Shown in pieces: positions 30,003 through 38,904 of a stretch of DNA of 39,481 bases. How positions within the stretch are numbered: the stretch's first letter is position 1; the number at the start of each line of letters is the position of its first letter. The notes below the pieces were generated by a model. It ran no database searches. It worked only from the letters and a program-made list of their open reading frames with translations, and was not told the origin of the DNA. The position numbers and the translations under genes are program-made. This DNA is from JAMOQA01 sp964420365 (GTDB taxonomy: Bacteria; Acidobacteriota; Polarisedimenticolia; J045). Location: assembly GCA_964420365.1 (NCBI GenBank), contig CAYQTA010000044.1:1-39481 (forward strand), in the 5' to 3' direction.

Positions 30003-31577
30003 ATGACGCGGGACCGGTGGACGAGGGGTTCGTCCCTCGCGGTGGCGATCCTCGCCGCGGTGCTGCTGTTCGCCCTCGTCAACTACTTCGGGGCGAAGTA
30101 CTGGACCCGGTGGGACTGGACGGCGGGGCACCTCTACACGCTCTCGGACCAGACGCGCCACGTCCTCGAGTCGCTCGAGCGCGACGTGAGGATCGTTTCG
30201 TTCCTCACCGAGGGCAACCGGGTCAGCCCCGACGTCGTGGAGGAGATCCGTACGCTGCTGACCGCCTACCAGGGCGTCAACCCGGCCCGGGTCGACATCG
30301 AGTGGGTCGACTGGCAGCGGGATCCGCTCCGGGCCCAGCAGCTCCTCTCCGAGCTGGGAATCGACCCGCTGCGCGATTCCCTCGACGTGATCGTCGTCGA
30401 GTCGGGCGAGCGGCGCCGCCAGGTCCGCCTCGACGAGCTGGTCGAGTTCGACCCCTCGGCCGGCATGGGCGGTCCGCCGCCGGTACGGGCCATCACCGCC
30501 GAGGGCGCGCTGACCGCCGCGATCGTCGCGGTGACGCGGCAGGAGAAGCCGCGGGTCCTGTTCGCCACCGGTCACGGCGAGCTCCCTCTCCGGGACGTGC
30601 GCTCCGCGGGGCTCTCCCGTCTCGCCGAGGCGCTCGAGAAGACCGACGTCGAGGTCGAGGAGTGGAAGGCGCTCGGCGCGGAGAGCGTGCCGGAGGGAAC
30701 CGACCTGGTCGTCGTCGCCGGGCCCCGGACCCCGTGGCTCGCCGCGGAGCGGAAGGCCCTCGCCGACTACCTCGACCGGGGCGGGCGGGTCCTGCTGCTG
30801 CTCGACCCGGTCTTCGAGCGGGCCGGAGGCGGGCGCTTCGTCCCGACCGGTCTCGAGGACCTCCTCGCGGCATGGGGGCTGGAAGCCCACGACGACGTGG
30901 TGATCGACCCGGACCACGGTCTGCCGTTCTTCGGCCCGGAGACCTTCTGGGAGGAACCGATCCCCCTCCACCCGGTGACCTCGGCCCTGTCCGGCCGCCC
31001 GGTCCTCTTCTTCCTCGCCCGCTCCCTCGGCAAGCGGTCCGACCCGCCGTCCGGCGTGATCCTCCACGACCTGGTCGAGACCACGGCGAACGCGTGGGGC
31101 GAAACCGACCTCCTCGCGAAGGACGGTCCCCGCCGGGACGAGGCCGACCTGGAGGGCCCCCTGCTGCTGGCCGTGGCCGGCGAGCGGGCCCGGGGCTCCT
31201 CCCCGGTGGGCGGCGCGGACGGACCCGGCGACGGGAAGGCCGGCGACGACTCGCCGGGGGATGCGAAGGACGGCTCGGCGGGCGGCAACGGCGGAGACGA
31301 GGCGACCCCCGCGGCGCGGCTGCTGGTGGTCGGAGACGCGGACACGTTCGCGAACGCCGGTATCGACCAGGCGTCGAACAGGGCCTTCGCCCTCAACGCC
31401 ATCGGCTGGCTGCTCGCCGACGAGGGCCAGCTCGGAATCCCGCCGAAGGAACGGACCCTCGCCCGGCTCTTCCTCACCGAGGAACAGCTCTGGACCCTGT
31501 TCGCCATCGTGGTGATCGGCCTTCCCGGCCTGGGTGTCGGCGCGGGTCTCCTCACCTGGTGGCTCCGGAGGCGTTGA
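30003..31577 (+). CDS. Gld-type ABC transporter auxiliary subunit (GldG-like)
   Basis: 524 residues. An N-terminal transmembrane anchor (about 10-30) is followed by the family start LYTLSDQTRHVLESLERDVRIVSFLT. A periplasmic domain has FATGHGELPL (a GHGE motif common to GldG), DLVVVAGPRTPW and YLDRGGRVLLLLDPV. A glycine/aspartate-rich insertion (about 390-430) is low-complexity. A C-terminal transmembrane segment (about 495-520) sits before the basic end RRR. RLLVVGDADTFANAGID is the usual late motif. It works with the preceding ATPase and permease; cargo unknown. Confidence 0.9.
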   Translation: MTRDRWTRGSSLAVAILAAVLLFALVNYFGAKYWTRWDWTAGHLYTLSDQTRHVLESLERDVRIVSFLTEGNRVSPDVVEEIRTLLTAYQGVNPARVDIEWVDWQRDPLRAQQLLSELGIDPLRDSLDVIVVESGERRRQVRLDELVEFDPSAGMGGPPPVRAITAEGALTAAIVAVTRQEKPRVLFATGHGELPLRDVRSAGLSRLAEALEKTDVEVEEWKALGAESVPEGTDLVVVAGPRTPWLAAERKALADYLDRGGRVLLLLDPVFERAGGGRFVPTGLEDLLAAWGLEAHDDVVIDPDHGLPFFGPETFWEEPIPLHPVTSALSGRPVLFFLARSLGKRSDPPSGVILHDLVETTANAWGETDLLAKDGPRRDEADLEGPLLLAVAGERARGSSPVGGADGPGDGKAGDDSPGDAKDGSAGGNGGDEATPAARLLVVGDADTFANAGIDQASNRAFALNAIGWLLADEGQLGIPPKERTLARLFLTEEQLWTLFAIVVIGLPGLGVGAGLLTWWLRRR

Positions 31578-31581
31578 GCCG

Positions 31582-33069
31582 ATGCGGCCCCGCACCGCCC
31601 TCGTCCTGCTGGTGATCGCCCTCGTCGGCTGGGCGGTCGTCCTCCTCTGGGAGAAGGACGTGCCCGGCACCGAGGAGCGGCTCGAGAAGGCCGGGCTGCT
31701 GCTCCCGGACGTGGACCGGGACGCGGTCCGCCGCGTGGAGATCCGGCGACCGGGCACGACGCTGGTCCTCGCGCGGGTCGACACGAAGAAGGACACCCAT
31801 CCCCGCTGGCGGATCGAGGCGCCCCTCGAGGATCGCGCGGATCCCTGGGCGGTCGATTCCCTGCTCGCCGACCTGCTCGAGACGAAAGCGCGGGGAACCG
31901 TCGCCCCGGGCGAGCTCCGCGTGGACCCGGAGGAAGCGGGGCTCGGCAAGGAGGCGATCCACGTGGTCGTGGCGGGTGACGGCTTCCACCACGAGCTGCT
32001 CGTCTCCGCCAGGCCGGCGCCGGGGAACGTCCGCTACGTGCGGGTCGACGGCGAGGGCCCCTGGTTCCTGGTCGACGACGGGTTCCCGCGGGCGGTGGAG
32101 CAGGCGGTGGAGAACCTGCGGGACCGCCAGCTTCTCGGTGACGTCTCCGCCGTCGACGTGGCCTCCCTCGACGTCCTCGCGAACGGGAGGAAGGTCCTGT
32201 CGTTCGCACGCCGCGAGGGGGACGACTGGTGGATCACGGCGCCGATCGAGGACGATGCCGACAACACCCTGGTCGGCGACCTGGTGGGCCGCCTGGCCGG
32301 GGCGCGGGCGGAGGAGTTCGTCGACGAGCCCCCGGGGACCGACGCGGACCTGGGCCTCGATCCTCCCGCACACGCCTTCCGCCTCGTCCTCCGGGAACCC
32401 CGCCAGGGCACCCTGGAGCTCGCTCTCGGCCGCGAGACGCCGTCCGGGGCCGGCCGCCGCTGGGCGCTGGTCCCCGGCCGGCCCGGTCGGTTCGAAGTGT
32501 ATGCCGCCTCGATCCTCGGGCTGCTGGACAGGAAGCCGGACGAGTGGCGATCCCGCCTCGCGCTCGACTACTCGGCGTGGGACGTCCTCGAGTTCGACGT
32601 GGAGCGGAACGGGACGAGGCTGACGGTCAGCCGGGTCGAGGACGGCAGCGCCCCCGAGAAATGGATCCCCCTCGAGCCGGCCGACTTCCCCCTCGACCCG
32701 GATGCCGCGGACCGGCTCGTCCAGGACCTGGCGCGCACCGAGGTCGTCCGCCTGGCTCCCGGCGCCGACCCGGAGGCCTGCGGCCTCGACCACCCGGAGG
32801 CGCGCCTCGTCATCCGTCGCCGGGACCCGGAGCGCTACCCGGACCTGGTCCTCGAGATCGGGAAGCCGGCGGGCGCGGGGGAACGGTGGGCCCGGCGCGC
32901 CGGGCGCCCGACGATCTTCGTTCTCCGGGACGAGATCGCCGCCCGGATCGATCCTGCCGCCCTGCGCAAGGCCGGAGACGGGGAAACGGAAGCGCAGGGC
33001 TCCCCGGCGCCACGCGGCACCCCCCCCGCCCCGGGAGAGGGGGCCGCGACCGGGAACCGGGGCCGGTAG
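31582..33069 (+). CDS. DUF4340 domain protein
   Basis: 495 residues. One N-terminal transmembrane segment (about 4-22, RTALVLLVIALVGWAVVLLW) anchors a periplasmic part made of repeated DUF4340 units: DRDAVRRVEIRRPGTTLVLARV...WRIEAPLEDRADPWAVDSLLADLL, then ISAVDVASLDVLANGRKVLSF...WWITAPIEDDADNTLVGDLVGRL, and a third from about 330. Each unit ends with a Leu-rich helix. The C-terminus is a proline/glycine tail. Genes of this family regularly follow GldG-like genes, as here (four-base gap), so it is a likely fourth subunit of that machine. Function unknown. Confidence 0.88.
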   Translation: MRPRTALVLLVIALVGWAVVLLWEKDVPGTEERLEKAGLLLPDVDRDAVRRVEIRRPGTTLVLARVDTKKDTHPRWRIEAPLEDRADPWAVDSLLADLLETKARGTVAPGELRVDPEEAGLGKEAIHVVVAGDGFHHELLVSARPAPGNVRYVRVDGEGPWFLVDDGFPRAVEQAVENLRDRQLLGDVSAVDVASLDVLANGRKVLSFARREGDDWWITAPIEDDADNTLVGDLVGRLAGARAEEFVDEPPGTDADLGLDPPAHAFRLVLREPRQGTLELALGRETPSGAGRRWALVPGRPGRFEVYAASILGLLDRKPDEWRSRLALDYSAWDVLEFDVERNGTRLTVSRVEDGSAPEKWIPLEPADFPLDPDAADRLVQDLARTEVVRLAPGADPEACGLDHPEARLVIRRRDPERYPDLVLEIGKPAGAGERWARRAGRPTIFVLRDEIAARIDPAALRKAGDGETEAQGSPAPRGTPPAPGEGAATGNRGR

Positions 33070-33070
33070 G

Positions 33071-34186
33071 CTAGGCCCCGTCCCCGGCGGGCGTCGCGGG
33101 CGCCGTGTCCTGGCCGACCGCCGGGGCGGGCGTCTTCGCCGCGGGCGCCTGCGGCGGGGGGCCGAGAATCGGCTCGAGATCGAGGTACTGGACGTCGGCC
33201 TGCTGCCGGAGGGCGGCGATCGTGTTCTGCATCTCGATCTTCAGGAGCTGCTGGAAGAGCTTCTTCTCGATGTCGGCCTTCACCTCGTCGAACGGAAGGA
33301 TGCCCGCCGGCTTCTCCTCGACGAGCCGGACCAGGTAGAAGCCGACCGGCCCCTCGACGACCGGCGAGACCTGCCCCGGCTTCAGCTTGTCGATCGCTTC
33401 CCGGAGGCTCGCGCTCCAGCGCTCGTCGACCGGCAGCCAGCCGTAGTCCCCTCCCTCGATCGCCTTGGCATCGGTGGAGAGCTCCCGGGCCAGGTCCGCG
33501 AACTTCTCACCGGCCAGGATCCGCTTGCGGGCTTCCTCCAGCTTCTTCCGCTCCTCCGCCTTCATCTCCTCCGGCGCATCCCCCGCGACCGCGCGGGTGA
33601 TGACCTGGAGATGGACGAGCCGCGGCCGCCGGAACTGCTGCTCCTTGTACTTGTCGTAGAACTGCCTGGCGAGATGCTCCTTCTCGATCCGCTCCCGCAC
33701 CTTCGGTGCGAGCACCTCCTGCTCGTACTTCTTGAACAGCAGCTCCCGCCGGATCTGCTCCTTGCGCTGGTCGACCGTCAGGCCGGACTTCTCGAGGCGC
33801 TCCCGCCACTGCTCGGTCGACTCGAAGCGGGACATCTCCTCGGCCAGCTTGTCCTGGACCTCCTGGTCGGTGACCTCGAGGCCCATCCGCTCGGCCTCCT
33901 TCGCGACCAGGTTCATCTTCGTGAGAAACTTCCGCCCCTCGAGGATCAGCGAGTACTCGTCGACCTGGAGCGGGAGACCCTGCCGCAGGAGGAGGAGCTC
34001 CTGGGTGGCGCACCAGTTCTTCAGCCACGCGCCGGAGATGTCCCAGTCGCCGATCTTCACGACGGCGACCTCCGGCGGCAGCTTCTCCCACAGGGGTGGG
34101 GCCGGTTGGTCTTCCTTCTTCGAGCAACCGGCCAGGACGAGGGCGGTGGCCAGCAGGAGCAGGGGAGCGGCGTGCCTTGCGCGCAT
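33071..34186 (-). CDS. Parvulin-type peptidyl-prolyl isomerase lipoprotein (SurA/PrsA-like)
   Basis: 371 residues. The lipobox LVLAGC (C21) makes it a lipoprotein facing the periplasm. A SurA-type N-terminal chaperone region (about 40-200) includes VTDQEVQDKLAEEMSRFESTEQWRERLEKSGL. A parvulin domain (about 205-310) shows RPRLVHLQVI, ILAGEKFADLARELSTDAKAIEGGDYGWLP and GPVGFYLVRLVEEKP. A C-terminal helix and a Pro/Ala tail follow. It probably helps fold outer-membrane or secreted proteins. The ATG at 34186 has GAGGAGG five bases upstream. It converges on the DUF4340 gene with a single base between the stops. Confidence 0.92.
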   Translation of the reverse strand: MRARHAAPLLLLATALVLAGCSKKEDQPAPPLWEKLPPEVAVVKIGDWDISGAWLKNWCATQELLLLRQGLPLQVDEYSLILEGRKFLTKMNLVAKEAERMGLEVTDQEVQDKLAEEMSRFESTEQWRERLEKSGLTVDQRKEQIRRELLFKKYEQEVLAPKVRERIEKEHLARQFYDKYKEQQFRRPRLVHLQVITRAVAGDAPEEMKAEERKKLEEARKRILAGEKFADLARELSTDAKAIEGGDYGWLPVDERWSASLREAIDKLKPGQVSPVVEGPVGFYLVRLVEEKPAGILPFDEVKADIEKKLFQQLLKIEMQNTIAALRQQADVQYLDLEPILGPPPQAPAAKTPAPAVGQDTAPATPAGDGA

Positions 34187-34259
34187 CGAATCCTCCTCGG
34201 GCGCGCCAGCGGCGCGCCGGCCCGGGGGCCGGTACGCCGGCCCCGGGGCGTCGCGCGGG

Positions 34260-34265
34260 ATTGTA
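34260..34265 (-). promoter_or_regulatory. -10 element (TACAAT) for the parvulin lipoprotein gene
   Basis: On the minus strand TACAAT (plus 34260-34265), one mismatch from consensus, would start RNA near 34253, about 67 bases before the ATG. The -35 region shows no clear match. Confidence 0.4.
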
Positions 34266-34318
34266 CCCGCGGCCCGGCCCCCTCGCCCGGCGGCGTGCCG
34301 GGTCCCCCGAATGGAACG

Positions 34319-34324
34319 TATCCT
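34319..34324 (+). promoter_or_regulatory. -10-like element (TATCCT) before the DUF58 gene
   Basis: TATCCT ends 6 bases before the GTG at 34331; the intervening CTCCCC is no Shine-Dalgarno. The same hexamer and near-identical spacing are seen before the ABC ATPase at 1244, suggesting another leaderless mRNA. Confidence 0.45.
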
Positions 34325-34330
34325 CTCCCC

Positions 34331-35584
34331 GTGCCCTCCTCTCCGTTCGGCCTCGCTCCCCTCCTCGACCGGAGTCCCCTCCGGGCGCCCGGTGCAGGGC
34401 TGCTCCTTGCCGGGGTGGCCACGCTGGCGGCCGGCCGGGGCCGCGCCGACCTGGTGCTGACCCTGGCCGGGAGCGTGCTGCTCGCCAGCCTTCCCGTCCT
34501 CGGAGGGCTCTCCCTCCTCCGCGCCGTCCTGTTGCGCCGGCGGTTCCGGGCGGCCCTCGGCGATGCCCCGGGAGAGCTCCGGGGGGAGGCGGGCCGCCCG
34601 CTGCCCACCGGTCTCCGCGTGACCTGCCCCCGGATCCCGCTCGCGGAGGAGGGTTCCATCTCGTGGCGCGTCCCGCCCGGGCGCTCCCGGTTCACCGGGA
34701 AGGACCGGGCTCGCGAGACGTTCGTGCCCACGGACCGGGCCCTCGTCGACCGGCAGGCGGGCCGCGTCGAGGTGGCGGACCCGTTCGGGGCGTTTCGCTG
34801 GCGCCTGCCGGTGGCGGCGCACCGCCGGGTCCACGTGCTTCCGCCCCGACCCGCGGTCCCGGTGTCCACCCTGCTCACCGCCCTCGCCAGCGGGGACCTC
34901 CTGCCGTACCCGGAGGGTCCCCGGGAGGGGGACCGGGTCGACTCCCGGCCGTACGCGCCCGGGGACCCCGCCCGCCTGGTCCTCTGGAAGGCGTGGGCCC
35001 GCCGCAGGGAACTCCTCGTCAGGGCCCCCGAGAGCGCCCTCGATCCCCGGGACCGGTCCCTGCTGGTCTGCCTGGTGGCCGGTCCCGGCGACGCGGACGC
35101 GGCCGGAATCGCACGGCTCCTCGCCGAGGAGCTCCTGCCCGCCGGCCGCGCCCGGCTCGCGGCCGACGGGTCACCGGAACCCGTGGAGGACCTCCCGGCG
35201 GCCCTGGCGGCGATCTCGCGCTCCGCCGCCGCCAGGGATCGCTCCGGCGAGGTGCTCTCCATCGCGGCGGCGGCGGGCGCGCGCGGCGAGGCGGTGCTCG
35301 TCGTCTGTCCGGCCGTTCCGCCCCCCGCCCCGGCGCGCTTCCATGCCGCGGCCGGGAACACCGGGGAACTGGCGGTGCTCGCGGTCGGGCGTTCCGCCCG
35401 CCCGCCGGCCTCCCGGGGCCGGTTCGCCCGGTGGATGTTCCGCGAGGACGTGCCGGGGCCGACGGAGAGCGAAATCCTCGCGGGCCTCGCGCCCCTCGCC
35501 GACGGCCCGGTCCGGGTCACCCTGGTCGACCCGGGCACCGGGAGGCTCGTCCCCGTCCGGGAAGGGCCGGGAGGGCCTCCGTGA
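34331..35584 (+). CDS. DUF58 domain protein
   Basis: 417 residues with two hydrophobic N-terminal segments (about 20-35 and 40-60), then the soluble DUF58/vWA-like part. The RVDSRPYAPGDPARLVLWKAWARRRELLVR motif is the hallmark of DUF58 (RxYxPGDxxRxIxWK...). The C-terminal half carries a von Willebrand-A-like fold without a clear metal site. The family works with MoxR-type AAA+ ATPases and transglutaminase-like proteins, and both are encoded just downstream. The GTG start follows a -10 element closely; the stop overlaps the transglutaminase GTG. Confidence 0.88.
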   Translation: MPSSPFGLAPLLDRSPLRAPGAGLLLAGVATLAAGRGRADLVLTLAGSVLLASLPVLGGLSLLRAVLLRRRFRAALGDAPGELRGEAGRPLPTGLRVTCPRIPLAEEGSISWRVPPGRSRFTGKDRARETFVPTDRALVDRQAGRVEVADPFGAFRWRLPVAAHRRVHVLPPRPAVPVSTLLTALASGDLLPYPEGPREGDRVDSRPYAPGDPARLVLWKAWARRRELLVRAPESALDPRDRSLLVCLVAGPGDADAAGIARLLAEELLPAGRARLAADGSPEPVEDLPAALAAISRSAAARDRSGEVLSIAAAAGARGEAVLVVCPAVPPPAPARFHAAAGNTGELAVLAVGRSARPPASRGRFARWMFREDVPGPTESEILAGLAPLADGPVRVTLVDPGTGRLVPVREGPGGPP

Positions 35585-37707
35585 ACACGTCGGCGGCCCG
35601 GGATGCCCTCCCCGCGGGGCTGGTCCTCGCCGCCGCGGCGGCCCTCCTCTGGTCGGGGCACGCAACCCTCGCCGGGGTGTCCGCCGCGGTGGCGGCCGCC
35701 CTCGCCGGGGCCACCGGGGGCGAGCTCCTGGCCGGGAGCCGCCTGCGCCTGTCCGCCGCGATCCTCGCCGCCCTCTCCCCGGCGGCGGCCGGCCTCCTGC
35801 TCGGCTGGGCGCTCGACCTCCTCCTCGCGCGGGTGCCGCTCCCGGGGCCGGAGATGACCCTGGCCCTCCTCGACATTCCCTCCACGGCCGGGCCGACCCT
35901 CGCGGCGGCCGCTCTCCTCGTCCTGCTTGCCCGGCGCCTGCCTCTCCTTGCCCCCCTGCCGACCGCCCTGGTCGTCCTCGTCGCGGCCCTGCCCCTGCTA
36001 CCCCACCGGGGAGGGATGATCCACCGCCCCCGGATCGTGGCGGAACTGGCCTGGTCCCGGGGACTGCACCCCGTGCTCGTCCTGGCCACGGTGGGCGCGG
36101 CCGCCGGCCTCCTCGGGCTCCTCGCCCTCGCCCGGGGCCGGGAAGCGCGGCGCCGGGGCAGGGACCTGGTCCTGCTGGCGCTGCTCGCCGGCCTGCTGGC
36201 CTTCCTGCTCCCCTCCGCGGGCCTCCTGCGGGTTCCCCCGGTCGACCCCCTCGGCCTCGGCCGGAAAGACGGGGCTCGCGGGGAGCAGGGCCGGGAGGAC
36301 CGGGCCCGGCCACGGCGCGAGCTGCTCCCCTTCCGGGACGACGTGAACACGTCCCGCCAGAACGTGCCTGTCGCGGTCGTCCTCTTCCACGACGACGTGA
36401 CCCCCTTCGACGGGGTTTACCGGTTCCGGCAGGCCGCGTTCTCGTCCTGGAACGGCAGACGACTCGTCCGGGGACTCCTGCCGGGCCTCGACCGCGATCT
36501 CTTCCCCGGCCTGCCCGGGGCGGGAGCGCTGCGCCGTCCCGTGCCCCCCGGCGAAGGGCTCCGGCAACGTCTCGCGACGACGGTGGCGCTGCTCGCCGAC
36601 CATCCCTACCCCCCGGTGCTCGTCGACGGAATCGAGCTGGCCCCGGAGCAGAACCCGGATCCCTCGCTGTTCCGCGGGGCGTTCCGGGCGGTCTCCTCGG
36701 TCCTGGTACACCTCGAACCGTCGCTGGTCCTGGCTGCGGCCGGCGACCCGGGCTGGCCGGCGGACGTGCGGGCGGCGTACCTCCAGGTTCCGCAGGACCC
36801 CCGCTACCGGCAGCTCGCGACGGGGATCCTGGAGGCGATGCCCGAAGGAGAGCGTCGCTCCCCGCTCCTGCGGGCGGTCGCGGTCGCCAGGTGGCTCGAG
36901 CGGAACACGCTCTATTCCACCCACACCCGGCACGCCTCCGCCCCGGACCCGACCGCCTCGTTCCTCTTCGGCGACCGGGTCGGCTACTGCGTCCACCTCG
37001 CCCACGCGACGGCCCTCCTCTGCCGGGCCCTCGGCGTTCCCTCCCGGGTGGCCGCGGGCTACGCCTGCCCGGCCACCTACCGGGGGGGCGGTTCCGCCCT
37101 CGTGATCCGCGCCGGGGACGCTCATGCCTGGTGCGAGATCCGCCTCGCCGGGGTCGGCTGGCTGCCGATCGATCCCCGTCCGCCCTCCCTGGACCCGGAG
37201 ATCCCGGGACCGGATCCCGACCTCCAGCGCCTCCTCGGCGAGCTGGCCCGCTCCCGGGACCAGCGTCTCGTGCGGGAGGTGCCGGCGCCGCTGCGCCTGC
37301 CCTCTCCCCGCACGCTGGCCCGGTGGGGGGCCCTCCTGCTCCTCGCCTGGCTTCTCGCCGGGCTCTCCGTCAAGGGGTGGCGCCGCCTCGCCCCGCTGGC
37401 GGTTGTCGCCGATCCCGCGGGGCGACGGATCTACCGGGCCACCCTCGACCGGCTCGGGGAGGTCGGACTCGGTCGCCGCCCGGGGGAGACCCGGGAGGCC
37501 CACGCGGCGCGCCTCGCCGAGCAGGTTCCGTCGTTCGGGGCCCTCACCCGGATGCACCTGGCCGCCGTCCTCGGCACCCACCCGGTCGATCGGCCCGAGG
37601 CGCTCCGGCTCGCCCGGCGGGTCCGCCGCGAGCTGGCCCGGGCGGTGCCCCGGTGGCGCCGGCTGCTCGGCCTCCTCGCACCGTGGAGCTGGCGGCGCAC
37701 CCGCTGA
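35581..37707 (+). CDS. Membrane transglutaminase-like protein (DUF3488-type)
   Basis: 708 residues. The N-terminal half holds several transmembrane segments (about 10-25, 30-50, 58-82, 105-140, 160-185, 195-215). The periplasmic transglutaminase core (about 425-540) has Cys470 in FLFGDRVGYCVHLAHATALLCRALGVPSR, His515 in GDAHAWCEI and Asp531 in WLPIDPRP: the complete catalytic triad. A further transmembrane segment (about 578-597) precedes a cytoplasmic DUF4129-like tail with an RETREAHAARLAE-like pattern. Usually this gene follows DUF58 and MoxR. Here MoxR is last. Protein cross-linking or proteolysis is possible; the substrate is unknown. Confidence 0.9.
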   Translation: MNTSAARDALPAGLVLAAAAALLWSGHATLAGVSAAVAAALAGATGGELLAGSRLRLSAAILAALSPAAAGLLLGWALDLLLARVPLPGPEMTLALLDIPSTAGPTLAAAALLVLLARRLPLLAPLPTALVVLVAALPLLPHRGGMIHRPRIVAELAWSRGLHPVLVLATVGAAAGLLGLLALARGREARRRGRDLVLLALLAGLLAFLLPSAGLLRVPPVDPLGLGRKDGARGEQGREDRARPRRELLPFRDDVNTSRQNVPVAVVLFHDDVTPFDGVYRFRQAAFSSWNGRRLVRGLLPGLDRDLFPGLPGAGALRRPVPPGEGLRQRLATTVALLADHPYPPVLVDGIELAPEQNPDPSLFRGAFRAVSSVLVHLEPSLVLAAAGDPGWPADVRAAYLQVPQDPRYRQLATGILEAMPEGERRSPLLRAVAVARWLERNTLYSTHTRHASAPDPTASFLFGDRVGYCVHLAHATALLCRALGVPSRVAAGYACPATYRGGGSALVIRAGDAHAWCEIRLAGVGWLPIDPRPPSLDPEIPGPDPDLQRLLGELARSRDQRLVREVPAPLRLPSPRTLARWGALLLLAWLLAGLSVKGWRRLAPLAVVADPAGRRIYRATLDRLGEVGLGRRPGETREAHAARLAEQVPSFGALTRMHLAAVLGTHPVDRPEALRLARRVRRELARAVPRWRRLLGLLAPWSWRRTR

Positions 37708-37715
37708 GCGGGCCC

Positions 37716-37721
37716 TATAGT
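37716..37721 (+). promoter_or_regulatory. -10 element (TATAGT) before the moxR-like gene
   Basis: TATAGT begins 9 bases after the transglutaminase stop. The start would be near 37728, with AGGAGG (37731-37736) eight bases before the GTG at 37745. No -35 is evident, so the gene may be read both from here and by read-through. Confidence 0.45.
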
Positions 37722-37744
37722 CTCCCGGGAAGGAGGGAACGGAC

Positions 37745-38761
37745 GTGGCGGAGCACGAAGCGGCGAAGCACGGGACGGACGGAACTTCCCTCGCCGCGGC
37801 CCGGGAGGTCGCCGACCGGGTGCGGGACAGGCTTCGCCGCGCGATCCTCGGCCGGGACGACGTCATCGACCTCGTGGTCATCGCCCTCCTCGCCGGGGGA
37901 CACGTGCTCCTCGAGGATTACCCGGGCTCGGGCAAGACGATGCTCGCCCGGGCCCTCGGGGCGGCCCTCGAGCCGGGGGACGAGGCATCCACCGCCCCGT
38001 TCCGCCGCATCCAGTTCACGCCGGACCTGCTGCCGTCCGACATCACCGGCGCCACCGTCTTCGAGCCGGAGAGCGGGACGTTCCGTTTCCAGCCCGGCCC
38101 GGTCTTCGCCCACGTCGTGCTCGCGGACGAGATCAACCGCACGTCGCCGAAGGTGCAGGCGGCCCTGCTGGAAGCGATGGCGGAACGCCAGGTGACGGTC
38201 GACAACGTCACCCATCCCCTCGCGGAACCGTTCCTCGTCATCGCCACCCAGAACCCCCTCGGCCTCGCCGGAACGTTCCCCCTCCCCGCACCGCAGCTCG
38301 ACCGCTTCCTCTTCAAGGTCCGGATGGACCACGTGGAGCGGGACGCGGAGCTGGCGGTCCTCGCCTCGTGGCGGGACCGGCTCCACCCGTCCTTCGACGA
38401 GGGGGCCCGGGTCCCGGCCGCGGCGATCCTGGCCGCCCGCGAGGCAATCGAGCGATCGATCCACGTCGCTCCCGCGATCCGGGAAGCGCTGGTCGACCTC
38501 GCCCGGGCGGTCCGCGCCGACCAGCGGGTCGCCCAGGGTCTCTCGACGAGGGCGATCCTGCAGGCGATCCCGGCCCTCGCCACCCGGGCGCTCCTCGCCG
38601 GCAGGGACTGGGTGGGCACGGAAGACCTCGAGGCGCTGCTCGTTCCGCTCTTCGCCCACCGGCTCGCCCTCGCCCCCGGCGTGCGGGACCCGGAACCGGT
38701 CCTGCGGGACGCCGCGCGGGACGTGCTCGAGCGGGCGAGCGCCGCGACCCTTCGCCCCTGA
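37745..38761 (+). CDS. MoxR-type AAA+ ATPase
   Basis: 338 residues. Walker A lies in LLEDYPGSGKTMLARAL (about 55-71), Walker B in VLADEINRTSPKVQAALLEAMAERQVT, sensor 1 in IATQNPLGLAGTFPLPAPQLDRFLFKV, and sensor 2 in the C-terminal helical lid (STRAILQAIPALATRALLAGR). MoxR ATPases act as chaperones that mature or insert cofactors and often work with DUF58/vWA proteins; both the DUF58 and transglutaminase genes are upstream. The GTG at 37745 has AAGGAGG. The stop is followed after 9 bases by the CTGTCCGG palindrome. Confidence 0.95.
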   Translation: MAEHEAAKHGTDGTSLAAAREVADRVRDRLRRAILGRDDVIDLVVIALLAGGHVLLEDYPGSGKTMLARALGAALEPGDEASTAPFRRIQFTPDLLPSDITGATVFEPESGTFRFQPGPVFAHVVLADEINRTSPKVQAALLEAMAERQVTVDNVTHPLAEPFLVIATQNPLGLAGTFPLPAPQLDRFLFKVRMDHVERDAELAVLASWRDRLHPSFDEGARVPAAAILAAREAIERSIHVAPAIREALVDLARAVRADQRVAQGLSTRAILQAIPALATRALLAGRDWVGTEDLEALLVPLFAHRLALAPGVRDPEPVLRDAARDVLERASAATLRP

Positions 38762-38770
38762 TCCCTCCCC

Positions 38771-38798
38771 CTGTCCGGGGACCGGACAGCCTGTCCGG
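38771..38798. promoter_or_regulatory. CTGTCCGG/CCGGACAG palindrome plus third half-site (candidate activator sites)
   Basis: CTGTCCGG (38771-38778), GGA, CCGGACAG (38782-38789), one base, CTGTCCGG (38791-38798). The outer direct copies are 20 bases apart, the spacing also found at 17558. They are 108-135 bases upstream of the sigma-54 -24 box (38906). It could also be the moxR terminator, but no T-run follows. Confidence 0.5.
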
Positions 38799-38904
38799 TC
38801 CTCGCCCGGAAAGCGGCCGCCCCGGTCACGCGATGGCAACCGGCCCGCCGGGGCGCCCGGTCCGCCCCGCTCCGCCCCGTCCCGCGTCCGTCCGCTCTCG
38901 CCGG

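Noticed and set aside
38771..38789. The CTGTCCGG palindrome as the terminator of the moxR-like gene.
   Set aside because: Not excluded, but there is no T-run on either strand and a third half-site in register, which fits protein binding better.
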